Source: Mesorhizobium sp.
Lineage (GTDB): Bacteria > Pseudomonadota > Alphaproteobacteria > Rhizobiales > Rhizobiaceae
Length of the DNA stretch: 61,157 nt
Direction: 5' to 3'
NCBI GenBank assembly: GCA_004020365.1
Contig: SAQR01000040.1
Location: forward strand, 1 to 61,157
Positions 36,548 through 47,648 of this stretch are shown one piece after another. Position numbers and translations under genes: made by a program. A model generated the notes under the pieces. That model searched no databases, was not told the origin of the DNA, and saw nothing but the letters and a program-made list of their open reading frames with translations. Numbering within the stretch: position 1 is the first letter of the stretch; every line of letters begins with the position of its first letter.

Positions 36548-36686
36548 GATCCCGAAAAGTGGAACTCCGGTTTTCGGAAAAGATCATGGTCAAACAAAAA
36601 GATGGGGCCTGATCCATTCCGATTCTTGTCGGGATGGATTGGGCTCTAAAGCATATGAGACATGCGGCACGGTCCTATCCCGTGCC
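36548..36686. repeat. Three stem-loops between infB and rbfA
   Basis: First, a REP-like element at 36548-36587 with CCGAAAA (36552) pairing with TTTTCGG (36571). Second, an 11-bp stem at 36612-36639 (ATCCATTCCGA with TCGGGATGGAT, one G-T pair). Third, GGCACGG (36666-36672) with CCGTGCC (36680-36686). None is followed by a T-run, so they look like mRNA-stabilising or processing structures rather than terminators. Confidence 0.6.
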
Positions 36687-36709
36687 TCACGATTTCAGGA
36701 TAGAGAAAA

Positions 36710-37147
36710 ATGCCGCGTTCAACCACGTCAAGTCCGTCCCAGCGCATGCTTCGCGTCGGCGAGCAGGTGCGTCATGCGCTGTCGGAAACCTTGCAGCGTG
36801 GCGAGATCCTCGATCCGCTGATCGAGAATTCGGTGGTTTCGGTCTCGGAGGTGCGCATGTCGCCCGATCTGAAGATCGCCACCGCCTTCGTCTCGCCGCT
36901 TGGCGCCAGTGATGCCGATGCGGTGGTCGAGGCGCTCAACAAGCATGCGAAATTCGTCCGCGGCCGCGTTTCCGGCGCGCTCCGGCAGATGAAATACATG
37001 CCGCAATTCCGCTTCCGGCTCGACACCAGCTACGACAATTTCCAGAAGATCAACGAATTGTTGCACTCGCCCGAAGTGGCGCGCGATCTCGGCCCAGACG
37101 CCCAGAATGACGACCGCAATAAAGACAACGACAAGGACGAAAAATAG
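36710..37147 (+). CDS. rbfA: 30S ribosome-binding factor A
   Basis: Cold-shock-related factor for 30S maturation, binding near the 5' helix of 16S rRNA. The 145-aa protein has the KH-like RbfA fold with [38 protein letters not shown] and the basic segment [22 protein letters not shown]. The C-terminal tail is Asp/Lys/Asn rich. Its stop overlaps the truB start (TAGTG). The fit to the family is complete. Confidence 0.96.
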   Translation: MPRSTTSSPSQRMLRVGEQVRHALSETLQRGEILDPLIENSVVSVSEVRMSPDLKIATAFVSPLGASDADAVVEALNKHAKFVRGRVSGALRQMKYMPQFRFRLDTSYDNFQKINELLHSPEVARDLGPDAQNDDRNKDNDKDEK

Positions 37148-38109
37148 TGGCGCGTCGCGGCAAGAAGAAGGGTCGGCCGATCTCCGGCTGGCTGGTGCTG
37201 GACAAACCTGTCGGCATGGGCTCGACCGAAGCCGTCTCCAAGATCAAATGGCTGTTCCAGGCGGAAAAGGCCGGCCATGCCGGCACGCTCGACCCGCTCG
37301 CTTCCGGCATGCTGCCGATCGCGCTCGGCGAAGCGACCAAGACCGTCCCCTATGTCCAGGATGGCGCCAAGGTCTACCGCTTCACCGTTGCCTGGGGTGA
37401 GGAGCGTTCGACCGACGACCTCGAAGGGCCGGTGACGAAAAGCTCCGACCAGCGTCCGGCTGAAGCCGATGTGCTTTTGCTGATGCCGAAATACACCGGC
37501 GTCATCATGCAGACGCCGCCGCAATTTTCGGCCATCAAGATCGCCGGCGAGCGCGCCTATGATCTTGCCCGCGACGGCGCGACGGTCGACATCCCGGCGC
37601 GGGAAGTCGAGATCGGCCGCCTCGACCTGATCGAGCACAGTGCCGACAGCAGCATTTTCGAGGTCGAATGCGGCAAGGGCACCTATGTGCGCTCGCTGGC
37701 CCGCGACATGGGCCGCGATCTCGGCTGTTTCGGTCACATCGCCGAACTGCGCCGGATCGAGGTCGAGCCGTTCACGCAGGAAGACTTCGTCACCATCGCC
37801 GAGCTGGAAGCCGCCCGCTTCGGCGAACAGGGTGACGAAGGTTCGGATTCGGCGGACACGGTGCCGGTCGACTTCGACGCCATCGACGCGTTTTTGGTCG
37901 ACACATCAGCCGCGCTCGACTGCCTGCCGCAGATCGCGATCAGCGACGACGCGGCAACAAAAATCCGCCTCGGTAATCCGGTCATCATCCGTGGCCGCGA
38001 CGCGCCGGTGGAAGCCGAGGAAGCCTGCGCCACGGCGCGTGGCAAGCTGGTCGCCATCGGCGCCATCGAGCAAGGCATGTTCAAGCCGAAGCGGGTCTTT
38101 GCCGGCTGA
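37147..38109 (+). CDS. truB: tRNA pseudouridine(55) synthase
   Basis: Makes pseudouridine 55 in the T-loop of tRNAs. The 320-aa product starts at GTG 37147, overlapping the rbfA stop. It carries [14 protein letters not shown], the catalytic aspartate D49 in [23 protein letters not shown], and the conserved YDLARDG and [12 protein letters not shown] motifs. The C-terminal part (about 255-320) is PUA-like. The order infB-rbfA-truB is conserved in bacteria, usually followed by rpsO; here a corA gene lies between truB and rpsO. Confidence 0.97.
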   Translation: MARRGKKKGRPISGWLVLDKPVGMGSTEAVSKIKWLFQAEKAGHAGTLDPLASGMLPIALGEATKTVPYVQDGAKVYRFTVAWGEERSTDDLEGPVTKSSDQRPAEADVLLLMPKYTGVIMQTPPQFSAIKIAGERAYDLARDGATVDIPAREVEIGRLDLIEHSADSSIFEVECGKGTYVRSLARDMGRDLGCFGHIAELRRIEVEPFTQEDFVTIAELEAARFGEQGDEGSDSADTVPVDFDAIDAFLVDTSAALDCLPQIAISDDAATKIRLGNPVIIRGRDAPVEAEEACATARGKLVAIGAIEQGMFKPKRVFAG

Positions 38110-38153
38110 GTCCCGTCGTCTAATCTCGATCGGACGTGACATTCGAGGGGCAT

Positions 38154-39248
38154 ATGGCAAAGGCCGAGACGATCAGGAAGCGGGCGCCGGTGGCAGCACG
38201 GCGGCCGCCGATCGGCGCATCACCGGGCACACTGATCGCCGACCCTGCGGCGCGACGCAGCGAACTGCGACTGACACTGATGTCGCCCGACAAATTCGAG
38301 ACGATCGAAAATGCCAGCATCGACGACCTGAATGCTCATTGCAACGCATGGCCGGTCATCTGGCTCGACTGCACCGGTCTCGCCAACATCCCGCTGATCG
38401 AGGAGATCGGCCGGATTTTCAGTCTGCATCCGCTGGCGCTGGAAGACGTCGTCAACACCGGCCAGCGGCCGAAGGTGGATTTCTTCGAGGACCATGCCTT
38501 CGTCGTCGTCAGGATGATCGACGACGTGACCGCGCATCGCTATGAGCAGATCGCCGTCTTCTTCGGCAGGAACTTCGTCGTTACCTTCCAGGAGCGCGAA
38601 GGCGATCCGTTCGATCCCGTGCGCAAGCGCATCGAAAGCTCGGCGCCAAACCGGTTGCGCACACGCGGCGCCGACTATCTCGCCTACGCGCTGATCGACG
38701 CCATCGTCGACAGTTATTTCCCGCCGATCGAGACTGCCGGCGAATTGGTCGACAGCATCGAGGACCAGATGCTGCGCGCGGCGGACAAGCACCAGTTGCG
38801 GCGGCTTCACGAGTTGCGGCGCGATGCCAATGTGCTGAAGGGGGTGCTTTGGCCGATGCGCGACGCACTGGCGACGCTGATCCGTAACGACGTGCCCTAT
38901 GTCAAGTCCGAGACCAAGATCTTCCTGAACGACACGCTCGATCACTCGCTTCGGCTGATCGAACTGGTCGAAACCCAGCGCGACATGCTGACCGGCCTGA
39001 TCGAGATGCATCTGTCGCTGAGCCAGGCACGCACCAGCGACGTCATCAGCTATCTGACGATCGTCTCGGTGATCTTCATCCCGCTCACCTTTCTCGCTGG
39101 CGTGTGGGGCATGAACTTCGATCCCGAAGCCTCGCCATGGAACATGCCGGAGCTGAAGGCCCAATACGGCTATCCGGCGGCGCTCGTGTTCATGGCCGTT
39201 GTCGCGCTCGGCCTCATCGCTTTCTTCAGATGGAAGAAGTGGCTTTAG
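38154..39248 (+). CDS. corA: Magnesium/cobalt transport protein CorA
   Basis: Pentameric inner-membrane Mg2+ channel. The 364-aa protein has a large cytoplasmic funnel domain, then two C-terminal helices with the diagnostic GMNF selectivity loop (GVWGMNFD near residue 321) and a short basic end (FFRWKKWL). ATG 38154 follows GAGGGG at 38145-38150; GTG 38136 is an alternative. Its place between truB and rpsO is unusual compared with the textbook order and suggests insertion of corA into the block in this lineage. Confidence 0.94.
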   Translation: MAKAETIRKRAPVAARRPPIGASPGTLIADPAARRSELRLTLMSPDKFETIENASIDDLNAHCNAWPVIWLDCTGLANIPLIEEIGRIFSLHPLALEDVVNTGQRPKVDFFEDHAFVVVRMIDDVTAHRYEQIAVFFGRNFVVTFQEREGDPFDPVRKRIESSAPNRLRTRGADYLAYALIDAIVDSYFPPIETAGELVDSIEDQMLRAADKHQLRRLHELRRDANVLKGVLWPMRDALATLIRNDVPYVKSETKIFLNDTLDHSLRLIELVETQRDMLTGLIEMHLSLSQARTSDVISYLTIVSVIFIPLTFLAGVWGMNFDPEASPWNMPELKAQYGYPAALVFMAVVALGLIAFFRWKKWL

Positions 39249-39321
39249 CCGAAGACAAATCTTCGCTTGCGCAGCAAAAAGCCGGCTTGTGAATTGGGCT
39301 GGTGTTTTTGCCTGAATTGCA

Positions 39322-39400
39322 CTATATGCGCCGCAGCATCGTGCAACGGCACGTTGCTTGTACCGGCCCCTGCTGGACGACATCCCGGCCGAGGGCGTCC
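39322..39400 (+). promoter_or_regulatory. rpsO leader with two hairpins and -10 element
   Basis: CTATAT at 39322-39327 is a good -10 hexamer (no strong -35 seen). The roughly 95-nt leader holds a 6-bp hairpin (GCAACG 39343-39348, CGTTGC 39352-39357) and a bulged stem (GGACG 39375-39379 with CGTCC 39396-39400, and inner CCC/GGG). S15 leaders that bind the S15 protein are known in rhizobia; whether this leader matches that fold needs a covariance search. Confidence 0.5.
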
Positions 39401-39430
39401 CGTTTCCTCAAACAGATAAGGAAAAACACG

Positions 39431-39700
39431 ATGTCGATTACTGCCGAGCGCAAAAAGGAATTGATGGGTGAATTCGCAACCGCCAAGGGCGATACCGGGT
39501 CCCCGGAAGTCCAGGTGGCCATCCTTTCCGAGCGCATCAAGAACCTGACCGATCATTTCAAGGACCACAAGAAGGATAACCATTCCCGCCGTGGTCTGCT
39601 CGCTCTCGTCTCCCAGCGCCGCAGCCTGCTTGATTATCTCAAGCGCAAGGATGACGCGCGCTATCAGACGCTGATCGAGAAGCTCGGTCTGCGCCGTTGA
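39431..39700 (+). CDS. rpsO: 30S ribosomal protein S15
   Basis: Primary 16S rRNA-binding protein of the platform. The 89-aa protein has the S15 pattern [47 protein letters not shown] and [24 protein letters not shown] 39431 follows AAGG (39419-39422) in the leader. It lies upstream of pnp as in most bacteria. Confidence 0.99.
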   Translation: MSITAERKKELMGEFATAKGDTGSPEVQVAILSERIKNLTDHFKDHKKDNHSRRGLLALVSQRRSLLDYLKRKDDARYQTLIEKLGLRR

Positions 39701-39706
39701 CGAATT

Positions 39707-39738
39707 GACCGGCGGGTTCTTTCGAGAGCCCGCCGGTC
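39707..39738 (+). terminator. rpsO 3' hairpin
   Basis: A perfect 10-bp stem (GACCGGCGGG at 39707-39716 and CCCGCCGGTC at 39729-39738) with a 12-nt loop lies 7 bp after the rpsO stop. No T-run follows, so it may be an mRNA-stabilising or partial terminator, as at the rpsO-pnp junction of other bacteria. Confidence 0.6.
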
Positions 39739-39902
39739 GCGCATTGGAGCGGTCCATTGCTCTAATGAAGGAAGTAGAGCGCCGCGCTTCGATTTGGACG
39801 CGCACAGAGGACGCTCTGAAACTTTGAATTTGCGCAAGGCATTTCCGAGAGCCGCGGTTTTTGGGTTTTGCGCAAGGCCGGTCGGATCGATTGGCCAGAC
39901 CC

Positions 39903-39953
39903 GGTTTCGAGATAGCACAGGGCCATTCGAAACCGCCCATGGACGGTCATGGG
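39903..39953 (+). promoter_or_regulatory. Hairpins in the pnp leader
   Basis: The 404-bp rpsO-pnp gap has no gene. It contains GGTTTCGA/TCGAAACC (39903-39910, 39927-39934) and CCCATG/CATGGG (39936-39941, 39948-39953) stems. In E. coli the pnp leader hairpin is cut by RNase III for autoregulation, so these are candidate equivalents. Confidence 0.4.
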
Positions 39954-40104
39954 GCAGGATTGCAGGATGCTCGCGCGGCACAGCGCCGATTTACCCGAGC
40001 CTCCCGTTGTCTTGCCCGTGGCTGCCCGAGAAACGAAGCCAAGGGAAAGGGGCATTCGCGCACGGTGAAATGGCGCGGCCCTTTCCGCATATGAAGGACA
40101 AGAC

Positions 40105-42252
<2,148 letters not shown>

Positions 42253-42275
42253 GCGATCTGACGATAAAATCGAAG

Positions 42276-42310
42276 CGGGCGCACCGGAAGGTCGCGCCCG
42301 TTTTCATTTT
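42276..42310 (+). terminator. Rho-independent terminator of pnp
   Basis: CGGGCGC (42276-42282) pairs with GCGCCCG (42294-42300), the stem is extended by an ACC/GGT pair around a GGAA loop, and TTTTCATTTT follows. It is the best-formed intrinsic terminator in the window. Confidence 0.85.
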
Positions 42311-42343
42311 CTAGACTAGCCAGCTGCACTTCGAGATCGAAAA

Positions 42344-43357
42344 ATGTCCGCCGAGCCGCTGAAGACACTGTTCCATCCGTTCGAGGCCGAGGCTGTTTCC
42401 TTGCCGCGCAAGGGCGAGCGTGTCCTGTTTCTGGGCGCCGAGCCGGGCTTCCGCCTGCCCGCAGGTTTTGATGCAGCACTGCATCTGGTGCAAGGTTTTC
42501 GCCCGCATTTTCGCGCGCTGCAGGGGGCGGGCTTCACCGTCACGCCGGGTCCAGAGGGCGAAGGTTTCGATGCGGCATTGGTGCTTGCCGGCCGTCATCG
42601 CGGCCAAAACGAGTTGCGCATTGCCGACGCGATTGAGCGTGTCAGGCCGGGCGGATCGATTGTCGTTGCCGGCGCCAAGGACGATGGCATTGCCAGCCTG
42701 CGCAAGCGCATCGACGAGCTTGTGCCGCTCGACGGCCATTTGCCGAAACATCATGGCATCGCCTTCTGGTTCCATCGACCGGCCGATGCTGCGGCCGCAG
42801 CGGCGCTTCGCGCCGCCAATCCAGCGCTTCTGGTCGAGAAAAAGTTCCGCACCGCACCAGGCATGTTTTCTTTCGACAAGATCGATGCAGGTTCGAGATT
42901 GCTGGTCGACAATCTGCCCGGCGACCTGCGCGGCAGCGTTGCCGATTTCTGCGCCGGCTGGGGCTATGTGGCGGCCGAGGTCGCCGCCCGCTCACCTGGC
43001 ATATCGGCGCTCGATCTCTACGAGGCCGATTTCGATGCGCTGGAGGCGGCGAAAGGCAATCTCGGCGACACAGCGGCGGAAGCCAATTTCTTCTGGGTCG
43101 ATCTTTTGAGCGAGCCGGTCGAGCGCCGCTATGACGCCATCGTCATGAACCCGCCCTTCCATCGCAGCCGGGCGGCCGAGCCCGAGATCGGCGCCGGCAT
43201 GATCCGCGCGGCGGCAAAGGCGCTGAAGCCGGGCGGGCGGCTGTTCATGGTGGCGAACCGCCAGCTTCCCTACGAGCCGGTGCTGGCGGCCGCCTTCTCC
43301 AGCCATGCCGAGATCGCCCGCGACGGCATGTTCAAGGTTTTCGCGGCGCGCCGCTGA
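42344..43357 (+). CDS. Class I SAM-dependent methyltransferase, RsmC-like
   Basis: A 337-aa protein with the two-lobed layout of RsmC, the 16S rRNA G1207 N2-methyltransferase. The N-terminal lobe (about 1-165) is a degenerate methyltransferase fold; the catalytic lobe holds the SAM site VADFCAGWGYVAAEVA (about 196) and the NPPF motif at 269-272 that marks N-methylation of guanine or adenine bases. It starts 33 bp after the pnp terminator. RsmC is the likeliest assignment, but target specificity is not certain. Confidence 0.85.
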   Translation: MSAEPLKTLFHPFEAEAVSLPRKGERVLFLGAEPGFRLPAGFDAALHLVQGFRPHFRALQGAGFTVTPGPEGEGFDAALVLAGRHRGQNELRIADAIERVRPGGSIVVAGAKDDGIASLRKRIDELVPLDGHLPKHHGIAFWFHRPADAAAAAALRAANPALLVEKKFRTAPGMFSFDKIDAGSRLLVDNLPGDLRGSVADFCAGWGYVAAEVAARSPGISALDLYEADFDALEAAKGNLGDTAAEANFFWVDLLSEPVERRYDAIVMNPPFHRSRAAEPEIGAGMIRAAAKALKPGGRLFMVANRQLPYEPVLAAAFSSHAEIARDGMFKVFAARR

Positions 43358-43377
43358 AGGCGGGTTCACCGGACCAA

Positions 43378-43482
43378 TGCATGTCGCGCAAAAGTGCGCA
43401 GCGGTTTTGCGACAACGACATGCATAAAAACAAAGACTTAAAGCGTGTCGCATGAATCCATTTCAGACGCGACGCGCTTTAA
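43378..43482 (+). repeat. Two-stem palindromic repeat (family B), copy 1
   Basis: Two inverted repeats in series: TGCATGTCG (43378-43386) with CGACATGCA (43416-43424), and AAAGCGTGTCGC (43440-43451) with GCGACGCGCTTT (43469-43480; one mismatch). It fills the gap between two converging genes. A reverse copy lies at 51328-51452 and a degenerate one at 52754-52890. Confidence 0.8.
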
Positions 43483-43501
43483 GACATCTTCTGCGGCCGG
43501 A

Positions 43502-44314
43502 TTAATCGCGTCCGCTGTCGGTCCGCTTCAGCTCGTCGAGCGTCGGCATCGAGACGATGTGGTAGCCGGAATCGACATAGTGGATCTCGCCGGTGACGCC
43601 CGACGACAGATCGGACAGGAGATAGAGCGCGGAACCACCGACTTCGTCGATGGTCACTGTACGGCGCAGCGGCGAGTTGCGCTGCTGGTAGGAAAACATG
43701 TGGCGTGCGTCGGAAATACCGGCGCCGGCCAGTGTCCGCACCGGTCCCGCGGATATGCCGTTCACCCTGATGCCGCGCGGGCCGTAGTCGTTGGCGAGAT
43801 AGCGGACGCTGGCTTCAAGCCCGGCCTTGGCGACGCCCATGACGTTGTAGTTCGGCATGACGCGGACCGAACCGGCATAGGTCAGCGTGATCATCGAGCC
43901 GCTGCCCTTCATCAACGCGGCCGCATGACGGGCGACCTCGGTGAAGGAGTAGCAGGAGATGACCATGGTGCGGACGAAATTGTCGCGGCTGGTGTCGGCG
44001 TAAAGGCCTTTCAGCTCGTTCTTGTCGGAAAAGCCGATAGCGTGGACGACGAAGTCCAGTCCGCCCCAGGCCTCGCCCAAGGTCTCGAAAGTAGCGGCAA
44101 CCGATGCGCTGTCCTCGACGTCGCAAGGCACGACCAGCGAGGAGCCGAGCTTGGCGGCGAGTGGCTTGACCCGGCGCCCAAAAGCTTCGCCCTGATAGGT
44201 GAAAGCGAGTTCCGCCCCATGTTCGGACAGTTTCCGGGCGATGCCCCAGGCGATCGAATGGTCGTTGGCGACACCCATGACAAGCCCGCGCTTGCCTTTC
44301 ATCAATCCGTCCAT
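43502..44314 (-). CDS. fabI: Enoyl-[acyl-carrier-protein] reductase [NADH]
   Basis: Last reduction step in the fatty-acid elongation cycle. The 270-aa SDR-type protein has GVANDHSIAWGIA for NADH binding and the catalytic pair Y156 and K163 (YNVMGVAK), exactly the E. coli spacing. ATG 44314 is chosen since AAGGA is 9 bp upstream; TTG 44323 sits next to that site and is rejected. It is 12 bp after fabB and so is the third gene of fabA-fabB-fabI on the minus strand. Confidence 0.97.
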   Translation of the reverse strand: MDGLMKGKRGLVMGVANDHSIAWGIARKLSEHGAELAFTYQGEAFGRRVKPLAAKLGSSLVVPCDVEDSASVAATFETLGEAWGGLDFVVHAIGFSDKNELKGLYADTSRDNFVRTMVISCYSFTEVARHAAALMKGSGSMITLTYAGSVRVMPNYNVMGVAKAGLEASVRYLANDYGPRGIRVNGISAGPVRTLAGAGISDARHMFSYQQRNSPLRRTVTIDEVGGSALYLLSDLSSGVTGEIHYVDSGYHIVSMPTLDELKRTDSGRD

Positions 44315-44326
44315 GGTCGGCAATCC

Positions 44327-45547
44327 TTATGCGGAATAGCGCTGGAAAATCAGCGTTGCGTTGGTGCCGCCGAAACCGAACGAGTTGGACAGGACAGTGT
44401 CGATCCTGGCATCATCGATGCGCTCTCGCACGATCGGCATGCCCTCGAATTCCGGATCGAGCTGCTCGATATGGGCGCTCTCGCCGATGAATCCGCCTTG
44501 CATCATCAGGATCGAATAAATCGATTCCTGCACGCCGGCCGCACCCAGCGAATGGCCGGTCAGTGATTTCGTCGAGGTGATGAACGGCATCTTGTCGCCG
44601 AACACCTCGCGGATCGCGCCCATTTCCCTGGAGTCGCCGACCGGCGTCGAGGTGCCGTGCGTGTTGATGTAGTCGACCGGCGAAGAGACGGTCGCCAGCG
44701 CCTGCCGCATGCAGCGCACCGCGCCTTCGCCCGAGGGCGCCACCATGTCGTAGCCGTCGGAGGTCGCGCCATAGCCGACGACCTCGGCGTAGATCTTTGC
44801 GCCGCGCGCCTTGGCGTGCTCGAGCTCTTCCAGGACGAGCACGCCGGCACCGCCGGCGATGACGAAGCCGTCGCGATCGACGTCATAGGCGCGCGAGGCA
44901 GCCGACGCCCGGTCGTTGAATTTTGAGGACATGGCGCCCATCGCGTCGAACAGGTCAGACATCGTCCAGTCGAGATCCTCATGGCCGCCGGCGAAGACCA
45001 TGTCCTGCTTGCCCCACTGGATCAGTTCGTAGCCATTGCCGATGCAATGCGCCGAGGTCGAGCAGGCCGAAGAGATCGAATAGTTGACGCCGTGGATCTT
45101 GAACCAGGTGGCGAGCGTCGCCGAAGCGGTCGACGACATCGCCTTCGGCACCGCGAACGGGCCGATGCGCTTGGGGCTGCTGTTCTTGAGCGTGGTTTCA
45201 GCGGCTTCGACGATGGTTCTGGTCGATGGTCCGCCCGATCCCATGACGATGCCGGTGCGCTCATTGGTGATGTCGTTCTCGCCAAGTCCTGCGTCGACGA
45301 TCGCCTGGTCCATGGCGACATGGTTCCAGGCCGCACCTTGCGACAGGAAGCGCATGGCGCGGCGATCGATCAGCGCCGAGGGGTCGAGCGTCGGCGCTCC
45401 CCAGACCTGGCAGCGAAAACCGTGTTCGGCGAAGGAATCGGAGAAGCTGATGCCGGATCTGGCATCATGCAACGAGGCCTGCACCTCGTTGGCATTGTTG
45501 CCGATCGACGACACGATGCCGAGGCCTGTCACTACGACCCGTCTCAT
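44327..45547 (-). CDS. fabB: Beta-ketoacyl-ACP synthase I
   Basis: Condensing enzyme for unsaturated fatty acids. The 406-aa protein has the thiolase-fold catalytic triad C162 (SSACSTSAH), H297 ([12 protein letters not shown]) and H332 (TGHSLGAAG). ATG 45547 follows GGAAGGAG. With FabA it forms the anaerobic pathway to unsaturated fatty acids. The downstream link to fabI and upstream to fabA is the standard rhizobial order. Confidence 0.97.
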   Translation of the reverse strand: MRRVVVTGLGIVSSIGNNANEVQASLHDARSGISFSDSFAEHGFRCQVWGAPTLDPSALIDRRAMRFLSQGAAWNHVAMDQAIVDAGLGENDITNERTGIVMGSGGPSTRTIVEAAETTLKNSSPKRIGPFAVPKAMSSTASATLATWFKIHGVNYSISSACSTSAHCIGNGYELIQWGKQDMVFAGGHEDLDWTMSDLFDAMGAMSSKFNDRASAASRAYDVDRDGFVIAGGAGVLVLEELEHAKARGAKIYAEVVGYGATSDGYDMVAPSGEGAVRCMRQALATVSSPVDYINTHGTSTPVGDSREMGAIREVFGDKMPFITSTKSLTGHSLGAAGVQESIYSILMMQGGFIGESAHIEQLDPEFEGMPIVRERIDDARIDTVLSNSFGFGGTNATLIFQRYSA

Positions 45548-45677
45548 TCGCAACTCCTTCCAGCGCATGAACCCGAAACCTGCCGGACCGAAACCTGCCG
45601 GACAAGGATGCGCAAATTAAGTTCTACAGCTTCCTTTTGCGCGTCCCGCGGACTTGGCGGCGCTGCGCAGGCGCCGG

Positions 45678-46196
45678 TCAGGCGGCGGCCGATTGCTTGG
45701 ACAGACCCACCTTGAGATCCGTTGCTGCGTATATGGGTTCGCCATCCGCCTTCAGCCAGCCATCGGCGATACCCAGCACCAGCCGGCCGCGCATCACGCG
45801 CTTGAAATCCACGCCATATTCTACCTTCTTGACCGACGGCGTCACCATGCCTTTGAATTTCACTTCGCCGGTCGACAGCGCCATGCCCTTGCCCGGCTCG
45901 CCGAGCCAGCCGAGGTAGAATCCCGTCAATTGCCACATCGCGTCGAGGCCCAGGCACCCCGGCATGATCGGGTTGCCGATAAAATGGCAGGCGAAAAACC
46001 ACAGGTCCGGCTTGATGTCGAATTCTGCACGGATGAAGCCCTTGTCGAAGGCGCCGCCGGTCTCGCTGATTTCGGTGATGCGATCGAACATCAGCATCGG
46101 CGGATAGGGGAGCTGGGCGTTTCCAGGTCCGAACAACTCGCCGCGGGCGCAGGCAAGCAGTTCCTCGTAATCGTAGCTGGATTTAGAAACCGCCAT
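45678..46196 (-). CDS. fabA: 3-hydroxydecanoyl-ACP dehydratase/isomerase
   Basis: Introduces the double bond at the C10 stage of fatty-acid synthesis. The 172-aa hot-dog-fold protein has the catalytic H71 ([14 protein letters not shown]) and D85 ([11 protein letters not shown]), matching E. coli H70 and D84. ATG 46196 is chosen for the family N-terminus ([13 protein letters not shown]). It is divergent from irr across 241 bp, a layout widely shared in rhizobia. Confidence 0.98.
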   Translation of the reverse strand: MAVSKSSYDYEELLACARGELFGPGNAQLPYPPMLMFDRITEISETGGAFDKGFIRAEFDIKPDLWFFACHFIGNPIMPGCLGLDAMWQLTGFYLGWLGEPGKGMALSTGEVKFKGMVTPSVKKVEYGVDFKRVMRGRLVLGIADGWLKADGEPIYAATDLKVGLSKQSAAA

Positions 46197-46338
46197 CAAT
46201 CTCGTCCCCGTAATCGTCCGGGCGGTAGCGCGCCCTTGTCGTTGGTTTCCTAACACAATCCATTTCCGGCCGGAAACCGGCGTTTGCGCTTAACCCGCCC
46301 GCCTGCCGGGGTCAATGCGCGCTATTGATCGTATTCGG

Positions 46339-46357
46339 CCGACAGAATATATGTCGG
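46339..46357. promoter_or_regulatory. Inverted repeat in the irr-fabA gap
   Basis: CCGACA (46339-46344) and TGTCGG (46352-46357) flank an AT-rich GAATATA spacer. It lies 80 bp before irr in the shared promoter gap and is a candidate operator. It does not match the Irr-box type seen at 10172-10192. Confidence 0.4.
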
Positions 46358-46437
46358 GGGATGTCCAGTATCGGTCAATGTTCGTTTTTTGCCATTCTGG
46401 GCAGGCATTGAGGTGAAACCTGAGCTTGGGCGGATAG

Positions 46438-46869
46438 ATGGATCTGGGCTGCCGGAAGGAAAATGTCGCTGTGGACAAGCGGGTTCGCGAAGCCGGTCTG
46501 AGGCCGACGCGTCAGCGCATTGCGCTGGCCGATCTGCTTTTCGCCAAAGGCGACCGCCATCTGTCGGCCGAGGAACTGCACGAGGAGGCGGTCGCCGCCG
46601 GCGTGCCGGTATCGCTCGCCACCGTCTACAACGCCCTTCATCAATTCACCCAGGCGGGCCTTCTGCGCATCCTGGCCGTCGAGGGCTCGAAGACCTACTT
46701 CGACACCAACACCTCCGATCACCATCATTTCTACATTGAGGGCGAAAACAGAATTTTCGACATCGCCAGCGGTCCTGTCACGGTTTCCAACCTGCCGGAG
46801 CCGCCGGAGGGCATGGAGATCGCCAACGTCGATATTGTGGTGAGGCTGCGCCCCAAACGCTGCGAGTGA
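46438..46869 (+). CDS. irr: Iron response regulator Irr (Fur family)
   Basis: Haem-sensing repressor/activator that acts under low iron in rhizobia. The 143-aa protein has a Fur-type winged helix with recognition segment SLATVYNALHQF (59-70) and the Irr-specific triple histidine H95-H97 (SDHHHFY) at a haem-responsive site. It lacks the N-terminal Cys-Pro haem regulatory motif of Bradyrhizobium Irr; a lone Cys5 followed by Arg is not that motif. The likely target seen in this window is the 10172-10192 palindrome. ATG 46438 is used; an internal start is possible because the first ten residues are not conserved. Confidence 0.95.
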   Translation: MDLGCRKENVAVDKRVREAGLRPTRQRIALADLLFAKGDRHLSAEELHEEAVAAGVPVSLATVYNALHQFTQAGLLRILAVEGSKTYFDTNTSDHHHFYIEGENRIFDIASGPVTVSNLPEPPEGMEIANVDIVVRLRPKRCE

Positions 46870-46933
46870 TCGGCGCGTCATAAGGCCGATGTATCGGCCT
46901 CCCAGACCATGATCCCGAACCGACAAGAAGAAG

Positions 46934-47491
46934 TCAGTTCTTGACCCGTTCGCCGGGATAGGCGCCCCAGACGAGCGACTGGGCGAGCCAGCCGGTGTGG
47001 CCATTGAAGGTCATTTCGCACCACTGGCCGTCACAGGACTTGATCGTGCCCATGGCGCCCGGCTCGACGATTGCGACGATGCTGGCATCCTTTTGCGGGT
47101 CGTCGAGCAGGTTGATTCGGGCGTCCTTGCCGCGCTGCCAGGGTGCTACGATCGCCGTGCGGCGACCTGAAAGCAGCGACTGGTTGATCCAGCCTTCCGA
47201 ACCGTCGGCATCGCGCACACGACGCCAGGTGTCGAATTCCTGGATGATCTCCATCGGCAGGCCGGGCTTCATATACATCCAGTCGACGGAGTAGTTGACG
47301 CCTGGTCCGACGCGGGAGTTGACGCGGCCGGCTTTCAGGCTGACGAAGCGCGGCAGCGGCAGGCCGCTCGGCCCGAGCGTGACGCTCTGGGTCGGTGCTG
47401 CCGCATTCTGTGCCGCCACGTCAGGGCAATAAACGAGAGCGCCGAGAAATGCTGCGCTGAGGGCCAGGCGGAGCGACGCGAAACCAGACAC
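46934..47491 (-). CDS. Exported SH3-domain protein
   Basis: A 185-aa exported protein with a signal peptide (LRLALSAAFLGALVYCPDVAAQ) and two bacterial SH3-type modules (about 50-110 and 115-180; VNSRVGPGVNYSVDWMYMKPG and WCEMTFNGHTGWLAQSLVWG). The family (SH3_4) is thought to bind cell-wall or protein ligands in the periplasm. Start is GTG 47491 with AAGGA 7 bp upstream. It is convergent with irr and divergent from the next dehydrogenase gene, an arrangement seen in related rhizobia. Confidence 0.9.
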   Translation of the reverse strand: MSGFASLRLALSAAFLGALVYCPDVAAQNAAAPTQSVTLGPSGLPLPRFVSLKAGRVNSRVGPGVNYSVDWMYMKPGLPMEIIQEFDTWRRVRDADGSEGWINQSLLSGRRTAIVAPWQRGKDARINLLDDPQKDASIVAIVEPGAMGTIKSCDGQWCEMTFNGHTGWLAQSLVWGAYPGERVKN

Positions 47492-47648
47492 TTTCGTTCC
47501 TTTCGGCGCCGGCTCAACGGCCTTGGCGCGCCTTTTTCTTTGTCTTCGGCGGAACCTCTTGTTACATGGAGAACTGGCACCGCGACCGGCCTGCAGTTTC
47601 GCCTGTCTTGGTTAAAGAGGTCTCAACGAGGTCGGGTTCGAGGAAACA

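Noticed and set aside
46438-46455. N-terminal haem regulatory motif in Irr
   Set aside because: The only cysteine (Cys5) is followed by Arg, not Pro, so the Cys-Pro motif is absent.
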